A stretch of DNA of 64,000 nt, from the NCBI GenBank assembly GCA_023382335.1, contig JAMCPM010000002.1, forward strand, positions 1-64,000. The letters run 5' to 3'. Position numbers and translations under genes: made by a program. Numbering within the stretch: the first letter of the stretch is position 1; every line of letters begins with the position of its first letter. A model generated the notes under the pieces. The model had not been told where the DNA came from. It was given only the letters and a program-made list of their open reading frames with translations, and did no database searches. This DNA is from Actinomycetota bacterium. GTDB lineage: Bacteria > Actinomycetota > Thermoleophilia > BMS3ABIN01. Positions 32,632-40,872 of the stretch are shown one piece after another.

Positions 32632-33849
32632 ATGAAGAGCACCGGCAAAAGAATCACTCTTGCAGTCACCGGCAGCATCGCCGCCTACAAGGCGGTCGAG
32701 CTGTTGCGCCTCTTGACGCGCGCAGGCCATGACGTACACGTCGTGCAGACCCCTTCGAGCCTCAAATTCGTGGGTGAGATGTCCTTCCAGGCCCTGAGCG
32801 GCCATCCCGTCGCCGTCGATCAGTTCGAGGCTTCGACCGATGCCTTCAGCCACATCGAGCTTGCCAGCGCCGACCTGATGCTGGTCGCGCCGGCGACGGC
32901 GGACACAATCGGCAAGATGGCCGCCGGCATCGCCGACAACCTCCTGCTTTCGACCTACCTGGCCACTCAGGCTCCCGTCGTCATCTGCCCTGCCATGAAC
33001 GAACGCATGTGGGAGCACCCGGCCGTTAAGGAAAATCTGGCGACGCTGCGCCGCCGTGGCGTCGCTGTTATCGATCCCGGAACCGGCGAGCTTGCCTGCG
33101 GCGAGGAGGGCGCCGGCCGCATGGCCGAGCCGTCTGACATTGCCGGACATCTCGAAAAGTTACTGTCATCCGCTTTGTCAACCGATCCGATTAGCAAGGT
33201 TGACCTCAAGGGAGTCCGTATCCTGGTAACCGCCGGCGGCACCAGGGAACCGCTCGACTCCGTGAGATACATCACAAACCGCTCCAGTGGCCGCATGGGT
33301 TTCGCCATGGCCGACGCGGCGCTTGACCGTGGAGCCGAAGTGACCGTTATCGCTGCAAACTGTACCATTGCCCGTAACCCTGCCATAAAGTACGTTGACG
33401 TGACGTCATCTTCGGATCTGCAAAAAGCGGTTGAGGTAGAGTTTGAGCGTTGCGATGTTTTGTTGATGGCCGCCGCCGTTTCTGACTATAAGGTTTCGGC
33501 TGGAGAAGCAACGGGAAAGCTTGAGCGGGAGGGAAAAAATGACTTGCAGCTTGTGCCAACCAGTGATATTGTGTCTCATCTGCAAGGCAATGGAAATGGC
33601 AGGTTAAAAGTAGGATTTTCCGCGGAGTACGGCGAAGATAACCGCGAACGGGCCAGGAGTAAGCTTCTTGAGAAAGGCCTGGGCATGATCGTCTTCAACG
33701 ACATCTCCCGGGCCGACATCGGATTCGAATCCAACCTCAATGAAATTACAATCATGGCGCCCGGACGTGAAGACATATTTGTAGGGAAGACCACCAAGAG
33801 GGAATGCGCCGAGCGCATACTTGACCAGGTGGTGGAGTTGCTGAGCTGA
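32632..33849 (+). CDS. coaBC: Bifunctional phosphopantothenoylcysteine synthetase/decarboxylase
   Basis: A 405-residue coenzyme A biosynthesis enzyme. N-terminal CoaC flavoprotein: VTGSIAAYKAVELLRLL, active-site His in FSHIELASADLMLVAPATADT, PAMNERMW, and the substrate clamp ACGEEGAGRM. C-terminal CoaB: VTAGGTREPLDSVRYITNRSSGRMGF, AAAVSDYK and VFNDISR. Joins cysteine to phosphopantothenate and decarboxylates the product. No clear ribosome site before the ATG. Confidence 0.95.
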   Translation: MKSTGKRITLAVTGSIAAYKAVELLRLLTRAGHDVHVVQTPSSLKFVGEMSFQALSGHPVAVDQFEASTDAFSHIELASADLMLVAPATADTIGKMAAGIADNLLLSTYLATQAPVVICPAMNERMWEHPAVKENLATLRRRGVAVIDPGTGELACGEEGAGRMAEPSDIAGHLEKLLSSALSTDPISKVDLKGVRILVTAGGTREPLDSVRYITNRSSGRMGFAMADAALDRGAEVTVIAANCTIARNPAIKYVDVTSSSDLQKAVEVEFERCDVLLMAAAVSDYKVSAGEATGKLEREGKNDLQLVPTSDIVSHLQGNGNGRLKVGFSAEYGEDNRERARSKLLEKGLGMIVFNDISRADIGFESNLNEITIMAPGREDIFVGKTTKRECAERILDQVVELLS

Positions 33850-33869
33850 CTCATGGGGGGTTTGCTTAT

Positions 33870-34020
33870 GCGAGGAGAAGGCGGGCAACCAGAGACGAAG
33901 GCAATATCAGTCTCGGGGGACTGTTTAGCAGCCGGTCAAATCCGGCAATATATTGGTGGGAAACCCTCAGGGGTTTCATTTCCAGACCCCGGTAGGACGG
34001 GGCCGAATTAAGGAGAGGTA
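33870..34020 (+). ncRNA. Structured 5' leader with competing hairpins
   Basis: The 170 bases before the next gene hold several short perfect stems: GAGAC/GTCTC (33892-33896/33910-33914), CAGTC/GACTG (33908-33912/33919-33923), GCCGG/CCGGC (33931-33935/33942-33946), AAACCC/GGGTTT (33961-33966/33971-33976) and CCCCG/CGGGG (33987-33991/33998-34002). The first two exclude each other. GGGGT (33970-33974) can instead pair with ACCCC (33986-33990), which would break the last two. The ribosome site AAGGAGAGG follows. I do not recognise a known riboswitch class. Confidence 0.45.
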
Positions 34021-34025
34021 GGAGA

Positions 34026-34739
34026 ATGGACAAGATCTACAGTGACCAGGACCTGTTGAATGCGCTCAAAGCAGAGGGCAAGAAACAAGACAAAGACGGG
34101 ATGATGGGACCTACCTACCATGGGTACCTCGCCGGGAAGAATCGTCCCAGCGCTGAAGCAATCCGCGCCCGTTTCGGTGGCTGGACCAACGCGGTCCGCA
34201 AAGCCGGCATGATTCCCGCGGCGCGCCGCACCAAGGATGAGATGAAAAGGCTCGTGAAGCTGGGCAAGGTCGACGCCAAGTATCCGGCCCTGCGCATGGG
34301 CATGAGCGTACGGGAGCTTAAGGTCTCCGTCGGTCTCGAGAAGCCGCGCAAGCCCACCCGCGAGCGTTACATCGACGAGGGTGTGCGCATCGCCAAGAAG
34401 CTCGGCCGCGCGCCGAACTTCCACGAGTTCAACCGCTTCACCAAGACGGTCACGGCCTGGAACCCTTACCGGCTCTATGGTCGCGACTGGAAGGCGTTCA
34501 AGCGCGATATCGAGAAGAAGATGAAGGGCGGCGGCGTCAGCAAGCCGAAAGCCAAGGCAAAGCCGAAGGCCAAGGCCAAGTCGGCCGCCAGGAAGGCAAC
34601 CGCCAGGAAGGCGACTCGCAAGGCAGCGGCCAAGCCGAAAGCCAAGCCGAAAGCCAAGGCAAAAGCCAAACCGAAGGCAAAGGCCAAGGCCAAACCGAAG
34701 GCAAAGGCCAAGTCGAAGGCGAAGTCCCGCAGGCGCTAG
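34026..34739 (+). CDS. DNA-binding protein: HNH-repeat-like domain plus histone-H1-like tail
   Basis: A 237-residue basic protein. Residues about 1-165 hold repeats resembling the homing-endonuclease-associated DNA-binding repeat (RPSAEAIRARFGGWTNAVRK then AGM; a second at APNFHEFNRFTKTVTAWN), without any nuclease motif. Residues about 170-237 are almost only Lys, Ala, Pro and Arg in PKAKAK-type units, like bacterial histone-H1 homologues. A nucleoid or chromosome-binding role is likely by analogy; specificity is unknown. It has a strong ribosome site, a structured leader and its own terminator, so it is probably a separately controlled unit. Confidence 0.7.
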   Translation: MDKIYSDQDLLNALKAEGKKQDKDGMMGPTYHGYLAGKNRPSAEAIRARFGGWTNAVRKAGMIPAARRTKDEMKRLVKLGKVDAKYPALRMGMSVRELKVSVGLEKPRKPTRERYIDEGVRIAKKLGRAPNFHEFNRFTKTVTAWNPYRLYGRDWKAFKRDIEKKMKGGGVSKPKAKAKPKAKAKSAARKATARKATRKAAAKPKAKPKAKAKAKPKAKAKAKPKAKAKSKAKSRRR

Positions 34740-34768
34740 GGGTTCCTTCCTTTTGAATCTGAAGCTCC

Positions 34769-34800
34769 GCAACGGAGGCCGCAAGGTCTCCGTTGCTTGT
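34769..34800 (+). terminator. Terminator-like hairpin
   Basis: GCAACGGAG (34769-34777) pairs with CTCCGTTGC (34788-34796), followed by TTGTTT. It lies 30 bases after the basic DNA-binding protein gene. Confidence 0.7.
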
Positions 34801-34861
34801 TTCGCGCTCAAAATGCAGCGCTGATTTGCGTAAACGCTCAACCCAACAGGAGGCGATCTCC

Positions 34862-35035
34862 ATGCATTGCTGCAAAAAGAAATCCGCCGGCAACGGCAAT
34901 CACCACCACGGCATGAAAAAACTGCTCTTCGGCGTGCTCGTGGGCCTGGTGCTGGGGTTGCTGTTCGCGCCCAAGCCAGGATCTGAGACGATGAACCTCA
35001 TCTCCGACAAGATCATTCGCAAGCTGCCGGTCTGA
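34862..35035 (+). CDS. Small YtxH-like membrane protein
   Basis: A 57-residue protein from the ATG at 34862, preceded by AGGAGG at the right distance; a longer frame from 34793 lacks such a site. It starts MHCCKKK, has a His run, then one membrane helix (KKLLFGVLVGLVLGLLFAPK) ending in the LFAPKPGSET motif typical of the YtxH/gas-vesicle-like small proteins. Function in this family is not established. The CC and HHH residues could bind metal. Confidence 0.65.
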   Translation: MHCCKKKSAGNGNHHHGMKKLLFGVLVGLVLGLLFAPKPGSETMNLISDKIIRKLPV

Positions 35036-35210
35036 TTTAATGTTAAGTGGGGAAGGGAAACCATTCCCGCCAACGAAATGACATTTATGTTGCGCAGGTA
35101 AGAGAGACCAGTGCGGCCGAGGCATAGTGGTAACTGATTTGCATACGGCGGTCGAGCCTCCCGTCCTCCGCAGACGGATGCGCAGCAGGATAGATTGTCA
35201 ATCAACCTTC

Positions 35211-35243
35211 GCGAAATGGGAGCCGGAACGGCTCCCATTTCGC
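35211..35243. terminator. Perfect 14-bp inverted repeat before uvrC
   Basis: GCGAAATGGGAGCC (35211-35224) pairs fully with 35230-35243 around GGAAC. No long T-run follows. It stands about 105 bases before uvrC and could be a terminator for the upstream gene or an operator. Confidence 0.6.
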
Positions 35244-35350
35244 TTCCCCAAAAAGAACCTCCCGGTGCTATCATTAGTACGGCACAAAAACCTGCTTTTG
35301 CGGGGATATTCCACATTTAATGATACTGGCGCCACGAGCGGCCGCATCCT

Positions 35351-37294
35351 ATGACAGACACCAAGATTTCCGAGAACAAGACCACCAAACGCACCAGGAC
35401 CCTGCTGGGCTCGCTTCCTGACAGTCCGGGCATATACGTCTTCCGCGACGCCGCCGGCAAGGTGCTTTACGTCGGCAAGGCCAAGTCGCTGCGCAATCGC
35501 GTGCGCTCGTACTTCCGTAAGGCCAGCCCCGTCGAGGAGATGCGTATCGCGCGGCTGGTCAAACGCATCCACGATTTCGATTTCGTCGTCACCGGCAGCG
35601 AGACCGAGGCGCTGCTGCTGGAGTCCAACTTCATCAAGCATTACCGGCCGCCGTTCAACGTCATGCTGCGCGACGACAAGTCCTATCCGTATGTCGCCAT
35701 CACAGTCAGCGAGGAATTCCCGCGGGTGTCGATCACGCGCAAGGCGCACCGCGCCGGCGTCGTCTATTTCGGGCCATTCACCAGGGCGGGCAACGTGCGC
35801 GAGATCGTCGAGATGCTCGGCAAGATCTATCCCTACCGCAAGTGCCGCGGACCCGAACCCGGCAGGCGCACCGGTTCGCCCTGTCTCAACTATCACATCG
35901 GACTGTGCATGGCGCCCTGCGACAAGCGGGTCGATGCTGTGACATACAGGGACATGATCAACAAGATAGTGAAACTGCTGTCCGGCAAGTCGGAAGGGCT
36001 TGCCGAGGAGCTGCAGCGGGCCATGGAGTCGGCGGCCTCGGGACAGCGATACGAGGAAGCCGCGATCATCCGTAACCGCATCCAGGCACTTGACCATCTG
36101 CTCGAAAAGCAGCAGACGACGGCCTCGGGGGTGGAAAGCGCCGACTTTATCGGCATCCATGCGGAGGGCGATTCCGCCAACGTCCAGGTGCTGCAGGTGC
36201 GCGACGGCTCGCTGAGCGACCGCCGCAGTTTCTTCCTGGGGAACGTCGCCGGCGAGAAAGAGAGCGATATCCTCGAGCAGTTCATGATCCATTACTATTC
36301 CAGCCCCATCGGTTTGCCGGGCGAGGTTGTCGTCCCGGGGAAGTTCTCGCCGATTGCCGAGGCTTTAAGCGAATTTTTAAGCAGGCTCAAAGGCTCGCGT
36401 GTCGAGGTGCTGACCTCCGTGCGCAATAAACGGCGCAACCTTTCGAAGATGGCGGCCGAGAACGCCAGGATCGCCTTTGAGTATGACCGCCTGCGCGAGG
36501 AGGAGAAGAAATCGCGCCCGGCCAAGGCGCTGACCGACCTTAAAAAAGAGCTGGGACTCAAAAAAATCCCCCGCCGCATCGAATGCTACGACATCTCCAA
36601 CATCGGCGCCGAGCACCCGGTCGGCTCGATGGTCGTCTTCGAGGAAGGACTGGCCCGGCCGGGACATTACCGCAAATTCGGCATCCGTGAGGCCGCAGGC
36701 CCTGATGATTTCGCCATGATGGCCGAGGTCCTGCGGCGGCGGTTTGCACGCGGGAATGAAAACGCCGCGGCGGATACTATGGCGAAGATCGATGCAGCGG
36801 AGCAGGCGCTCACGGAGCCCGGGCCCGACGACAGCTTCTCCATCCGCCCCGACCTTGTCGTCGTCGACGGCGGCGCCGGGCAGGTGTCGGCCGCCGCGGG
36901 AGCCCTGGCCGCGGCCGGACTCAAGGAGATTCCGGTCATCGGCCTGGCCAAACGCTACGAAGAGATCTACCGTTCCGGCAAGCCACGGCCGCTGCGCCTG
37001 CCCCAGGATTCGCCGGCGCTCAGCCTGCTGGTGCAGATAAGAAACGAGGCGCACCGTTTCGCCATAACTTTTCACCGGCAGCGGCGCGGGCGCGCCGTCA
37101 CCGGTTCCATCCTCGACGGCATCCCCGGCATCGGCCCGGCCCGCAAGAAGGCGATCCTGGCGCATTTCGGCGCTCCCGAGAGATTCCTCGCCGCCAGCCG
37201 TGACGAGCTCGAGGCGGTGCCCGGCCTGCCGGCCAAGACCGCCAGGGAGGTGTATGCTTTTGTCCATCGATTTGGGAGAAACGAAGAGGAGTGA
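35351..37294 (+). CDS. uvrC: Excinuclease ABC subunit C
   Basis: A 647-residue nucleotide-excision-repair nuclease that makes both cuts beside a lesion with UvrB. Domains: GIY-YIG nuclease (about 20-100, SPGIYVFRDAAGKVLYVGKA), a cysteine cluster near 165-197 (CRGPEPG, SPCLNYHIGLCMAPC), the UVR UvrB-binding segment (about 208-243), the RNase-H-like nuclease (about 395-560, IECYDISNIGAEHPVGSMVV, DLVVVDGGAGQ), and C-terminal helix-hairpin-helix motifs (IPGIGPARKKAILAHFG). First gene of the uvrC-ogt-rapZ-yvcK-whiA run. Confidence 0.95.
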   Translation: MTDTKISENKTTKRTRTLLGSLPDSPGIYVFRDAAGKVLYVGKAKSLRNRVRSYFRKASPVEEMRIARLVKRIHDFDFVVTGSETEALLLESNFIKHYRPPFNVMLRDDKSYPYVAITVSEEFPRVSITRKAHRAGVVYFGPFTRAGNVREIVEMLGKIYPYRKCRGPEPGRRTGSPCLNYHIGLCMAPCDKRVDAVTYRDMINKIVKLLSGKSEGLAEELQRAMESAASGQRYEEAAIIRNRIQALDHLLEKQQTTASGVESADFIGIHAEGDSANVQVLQVRDGSLSDRRSFFLGNVAGEKESDILEQFMIHYYSSPIGLPGEVVVPGKFSPIAEALSEFLSRLKGSRVEVLTSVRNKRRNLSKMAAENARIAFEYDRLREEEKKSRPAKALTDLKKELGLKKIPRRIECYDISNIGAEHPVGSMVVFEEGLARPGHYRKFGIREAAGPDDFAMMAEVLRRRFARGNENAAADTMAKIDAAEQALTEPGPDDSFSIRPDLVVVDGGAGQVSAAAGALAAAGLKEIPVIGLAKRYEEIYRSGKPRPLRLPQDSPALSLLVQIRNEAHRFAITFHRQRRGRAVTGSILDGIPGIGPARKKAILAHFGAPERFLAASRDELEAVPGLPAKTAREVYAFVHRFGRNEEE

Positions 37295-37298
37295 GAAA

Positions 37299-37871
37299 TT
37301 GCAGCAGTTGATTTCCAAAAAAGCAGAACGAACGGTCGCGCAAGCCAGAACCGGCGGCATCCGCCGCGTAAAATATGAGACCCGTTTCGGGGAAGGAATA
37401 CTCTACTGGCATGATGGCGAACTCGTCGCCACTTCGCTGCCCGGCGTGGCGCCCGAGCCGGCGAGCTTGCAGCACCTGAAAGCCGGCAGGCAGCAACAAC
37501 CTTCGGAACCTCATACAGATTCCGAGATTCTCTACGCCCGCCTGCTTGAATCGTACTTCCGCGGCGAGCCGGCCGGCTTCCCGCTTGACGACATACCACT
37601 CGGCCGGCTCTTCCCGACGCCATTTCAGCTCGACGTCATCAGGGCGCTCGCGGCCGTCTCCTACGGGCGCACGACATCTTACGGCGAGCTGGCCGCTGAG
37701 GCCGGCTATCCCCAGGCGCACCGCGCCGTCGGCAACCTCATGGCCGCCAATCCGCTGCCGCTGATCCTCCCCTGCCACCGCGTGCTCAAAAGCGACGGCC
37801 GCCCCGGCCGTTTCTCCGCCGGCGACGAATGGAAGCCCCGCCTACTGGAGCTCGAGGGCTTTATCCAATAG
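37299..37871 (+). CDS. ogt: Methylated-DNA--protein-cysteine methyltransferase
   Basis: About 190 residues. Removes O6-alkyl groups from guanine by transfer to its own cysteine, seen in LILPCHRVLKSDGRPGRF; the helix-turn-helix part FPTPFQLDVIRALAAVSYGRTTSYGE precedes it. A TTG at 37299 is chosen because AGAGGAG ends seven bases before it, just after the uvrC stop; an ATG at 37254 inside uvrC is the alternative. Its insertion between uvrC and rapZ couples two DNA repair genes. Confidence 0.88.
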   Translation: MQQLISKKAERTVAQARTGGIRRVKYETRFGEGILYWHDGELVATSLPGVAPEPASLQHLKAGRQQQPSEPHTDSEILYARLLESYFRGEPAGFPLDDIPLGRLFPTPFQLDVIRALAAVSYGRTTSYGELAAEAGYPQAHRAVGNLMAANPLPLILPCHRVLKSDGRPGRFSAGDEWKPRLLELEGFIQ

Positions 37872-37881
37872 ACTCTGACTT

Positions 37882-38763
37882 ATGGAAGAACTCCACCACA
37901 AGATCGAACTGACCATCATCACCGGACTCTCCGGGGCGGGCAAGTCGCATGCCATGGCCGCCTTTGAAGACGCCGGCTTCTTCTGCATCGATAACCTGCC
38001 GCCGCAGATGATCGCCGCCGCCGCCGACCTCTTCTCTCTGGAAGGCAGCAAGGTCGAGCGCGTGGCCGTGGTCAGCGACGTTCGCGGCGGGCAGTATTTC
38101 GCCGAGATCGAAGGCTGCCTCAACGAGCTCGACAGCAAGGGCATCAGCTATCAGCTGCTCTTCATGGAAGCCTCCGACGAAGCCCTGCTGCGCCGTTTCA
38201 AGGAGACGCGCCGCCCGCATCCGCTGGCTCCCAACGGCAATATCCCCGAGGGAATCCGCCACGAGCGGGAGATGCTGCATGGGCTCAAGGAGCGCGCCGG
38301 CTGGGTCATCGACACCACCGGCCTCAACATTCATGAACTCCGCGCCGGCATCGTCAGGGAAGCAACTCCCGGGGGCGTCAGCGAGTTCATCGTCACCTTT
38401 GTCTCCTTCGGCTTCAAGTACGGGGCGCCGCTCGACGCCGACCTCGTCTTCGACGTGCGCTTCCTGCCCAATCCTAACTATGAACCTGAGCTTAAGCCTT
38501 TGTCAGGGCTCGACAAGGCGGTGAGCCACTATGTAGTGCGCCACCCGGTGGCCAAGGAATTTTTCGTCAAGCTCACCGACCTGCTCGACTACCTGCTGCC
38601 GCTCTACGTGGCCGAGGGCAAGTCGGGCCTGGTCGTCGCCATCGGCTGCACCGGCGGCCGCCATCGCTCGGTGGCCATCACCGAATGGCTGGCCAGGCAT
38701 TACCGGGGGAAGAAATACGATTACAGCGTCGTTTCCCGGCACCGGGACCTCGCCAAGGATTAA
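37882..38763 (+). CDS. rapZ: RapZ-family nucleotide-binding protein
   Basis: A 293-residue P-loop protein (ITGLSGAGKSHAMAAFEDAG, about 14-33) with the conserved FCIDNLPPQMI and the C-terminal CTGGRHRSVAITEWLARH. In E. coli RapZ is an RNase adaptor for amino-sugar control; in Gram-positives the role is less clear but it always travels with yvcK and whiA. It follows ogt by ten bases. Confidence 0.94.
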   Translation: MEELHHKIELTIITGLSGAGKSHAMAAFEDAGFFCIDNLPPQMIAAAADLFSLEGSKVERVAVVSDVRGGQYFAEIEGCLNELDSKGISYQLLFMEASDEALLRRFKETRRPHPLAPNGNIPEGIRHEREMLHGLKERAGWVIDTTGLNIHELRAGIVREATPGGVSEFIVTFVSFGFKYGAPLDADLVFDVRFLPNPNYEPELKPLSGLDKAVSHYVVRHPVAKEFFVKLTDLLDYLLPLYVAEGKSGLVVAIGCTGGRHRSVAITEWLARHYRGKKYDYSVVSRHRDLAKD

Positions 38764-38769
38764 CCTCGG

Positions 38770-39720
38770 GTGCCGCGTCTGAGTGACAACCCTTCAGTAG
38801 TGGTCCTGGGAGGCGGCACCGGCCTTGCCACTCTCCTGAGCGGCCTCAAGTTCTACACGACGGACCTCACCGCGGTCGTGACCGTCGCTGACGACGGTGG
38901 CAGCTCCGGACGCCTGCGCCGCGAGATGGGCATCATCCCGCCGGGCGACATCCGTAACTGCCTGGTAGCCCTGGCTGAGGACGAATCGCTGATGGGCGAA
39001 CTCTTTCAGTACCGTTTCGAGGAAGGGCCCCTCTCGGGACACAGCTTCGGCAACCTCTTCCTGGCGGCGCTCACGCGCGTGTCCGGAGATTTCGAGGAAG
39101 CGGTGCGCCTGTCGAGCAAGATCCTCAAGACCCGCGGCACGGTGCTGCCGGCTTCGCTGGACATGGTCTGGCTCAAGGCCGAGCTCGACGACGGCGAGAT
39201 GGTCGAGGGGCAGTCGGCGATCGCCGGCTCCAACCGCGCCTGCAGCCGCATCTGGCTGCACCCGGAGGATGCGCGCCCGACCGATGACGTGCTGGCCGCG
39301 ATCGCCGCGGCCGACATCATCGTCGCGGGGCCGGGAAGCCTTTTCACCAGCATCATCCCCAACCTGCTGATCGGCGGCATCGCCGACGCCGTCGCCGGCG
39401 CCGATTGCCCGCGGCTGTTTGTCTGTAACGTCATGACCCAGCCGGGCGAGACCATCGGCTTTACCGCCGCCGATCATCTGGAAGCTCTCATCGCGCACTC
39501 GCGGCCGGGCATCGTCGACGGCATACTGGTCAACACGTCCGAACCGCCGTCACCGGTCGTGGAGTTCTACCACGCCAAGGGAGCGCTGCCGGTAGTGATC
39601 GATGAAGGCCGCCTGCAGCCGCTGGGAGTGAAGGTCCACGCGGCCGAGGTGGCCTCGGGCGGCAACTACTTCCGCCATGACAGCCAGAAGCTCGCGGCCG
39701 CGGTCATGTCGCTGTTGTAG
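38770..39720 (+). CDS. yvcK: YvcK/CofD-like gluconeogenesis factor
   Basis: A 316-residue protein with the nucleotide-sugar-binding motif VVVLGGGTGLATLLSGLKFY at the N-terminus, VADDGGSSGRLRREMGIIPPGDIRN and AGPGSLFTSIIPNLLIGGI. In Bacillus and mycobacteria it binds UDP-GlcNAc and controls carbon flow to the wall. GTG start six bases after rapZ. Confidence 0.94.
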   Translation: MPRLSDNPSVVVLGGGTGLATLLSGLKFYTTDLTAVVTVADDGGSSGRLRREMGIIPPGDIRNCLVALAEDESLMGELFQYRFEEGPLSGHSFGNLFLAALTRVSGDFEEAVRLSSKILKTRGTVLPASLDMVWLKAELDDGEMVEGQSAIAGSNRACSRIWLHPEDARPTDDVLAAIAAADIIVAGPGSLFTSIIPNLLIGGIADAVAGADCPRLFVCNVMTQPGETIGFTAADHLEALIAHSRPGIVDGILVNTSEPPSPVVEFYHAKGALPVVIDEGRLQPLGVKVHAAEVASGGNYFRHDSQKLAAAVMSLL

Positions 39721-39783
39721 TAAAACGGCGCCGGCGCCGCGCCCTGATTGCTGTGCACAGCCAAGCAGCCGAAACAATTTGCC

Positions 39784-40707
39784 ATGTCCTTTACCACACA
39801 GGTAAAACAGGAACTCAACCGCGTCTCCCGCGAACGGCCATGCTGCCGCATCGCCGAGCTGGCGGCGCTCTTTCGCGCCGCGGGAAGCTTCCACATCAAG
39901 GCCCATGAGCAGTACGGCCTGCATGCGTCCTTCGGCCTCTCGGCGACGGCGCGCACGGCGGTGTCCCTGGTGAGGTCGTTTGACTTGCCGATCGAGGTGC
40001 GGATAATCGAAGAACGCCGCCTGGGCCCGCACAAACGCTACGAGATCCATCTGGAAGGCGGCGGCCGCCTGGTGCAGTTCCTCAATGAGATTGGCGTGCT
40101 GTCGGATTCGATGTCCCTGCAGGACCGGCTGCCTCACCGCATCATCAAGCGTCCCTGTTGCCGCGTGTCGTTCCTGCGCGGCGCCTTCATCGCCTCGGGC
40201 TCGGTCAGCGAGCCGGGCAAACCGGCGCACCTCGAGATCTACTCCGACAACCCCGCGTTCCTGGAGACTATAAAAGAGGCGGCGCAGGCGCTGGACCTCA
40301 AACTGTCGCTGACAAACCGCAGCACGCGCCCGGCAGTTTATTCAAAAAGCCTCGATACCATCCGCGATTTCCTGGTGACGACCGGAGCCCATCAGGCGGC
40401 GCTCAAGTTCGAGGAGCGCTCGGTCGTCAGCCGCGTGCGTGAGGGAGCCAACCGTCTCGCCAACTGCGACCAGGCCAACGCCGCCCGCTGTTCGCGCGCC
40501 GCCGCCCGCCAGATCGAAGCGATTCAACGGCTGCAACGGAGTGGGGCATGGGAGCGCCTCAGCCAGCCGTTGTTAGAGATCGCCGAGCTGCGCCTGGCAC
40601 ATCCGTCTACCACAATTGCCGAACTGGGTCAAATGGCCGAGCCGCCGCTTAGCAAGTCGGCGGTGAATCATAGGTTGAGGAGGTTGGTGAGGGCTGGGAT
40701 GGAATAG
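39784..40707 (+). CDS. whiA: WhiA-family DNA-binding regulator
   Basis: A 307-residue protein, from the ATG at 39784 (MSFTTQVKQELNRV), which fits the family start better than the upstream ATG at 39748. It has a degenerate LAGLIDADG domain (about 20-200; RVSFLRGAFIASGSVSEP) and a C-terminal helix-turn-helix (about 215-300; PLLEIAELRLAHPSTTIAEL, SKSAVNHRLRRL). WhiA controls sporulation and division genes in Streptomyces and chromosome segregation in Bacillus. In most actinobacteria gap-pgk follow at once; here a 10.6-kb island intervenes. Confidence 0.94.
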   Translation: MSFTTQVKQELNRVSRERPCCRIAELAALFRAAGSFHIKAHEQYGLHASFGLSATARTAVSLVRSFDLPIEVRIIEERRLGPHKRYEIHLEGGGRLVQFLNEIGVLSDSMSLQDRLPHRIIKRPCCRVSFLRGAFIASGSVSEPGKPAHLEIYSDNPAFLETIKEAAQALDLKLSLTNRSTRPAVYSKSLDTIRDFLVTTGAHQAALKFEERSVVSRVREGANRLANCDQANAARCSRAAARQIEAIQRLQRSGAWERLSQPLLEIAELRLAHPSTTIAELGQMAEPPLSKSAVNHRLRRLVRAGME

Positions 40708-40762
40708 TGAACGTTTTTCACGAGAATGAGGGCGCATTTACAAATCGACGCAGGGCCTTTTG

Positions 40763-40789
40763 TTGACTACATTAGTCGCATCTGATAAT
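40763..40789 (+). promoter_or_regulatory. Candidate promoter of the Rhs gene
   Basis: TTGACT (40763-40768) and GATAAT (40784-40789) with a short 15-base spacer, about 80 bases before the GTG start of the Rhs protein. The short spacer makes this tentative. Confidence 0.35.
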
Positions 40790-40872
40790 TTCTCGCCGAA
40801 GCACTCTCGGGAAGCAGACAGCAGCAGCAACAGGTGGGAGCTTTTATCATGATTTTCTGATGGGGAGGAATT

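Noticed and set aside
35112-35172. tRNA-like segment (GGCATAGTGGTAA D-loop-like part, TTTGCAT anticodon-like part, TGCGG/CCGCA ends)
   Set aside because: Only about 61 bases between the pairing ends, the anticodon stem does not pair properly and the T-arm lacks GTTCGA; at best a decayed tRNA.
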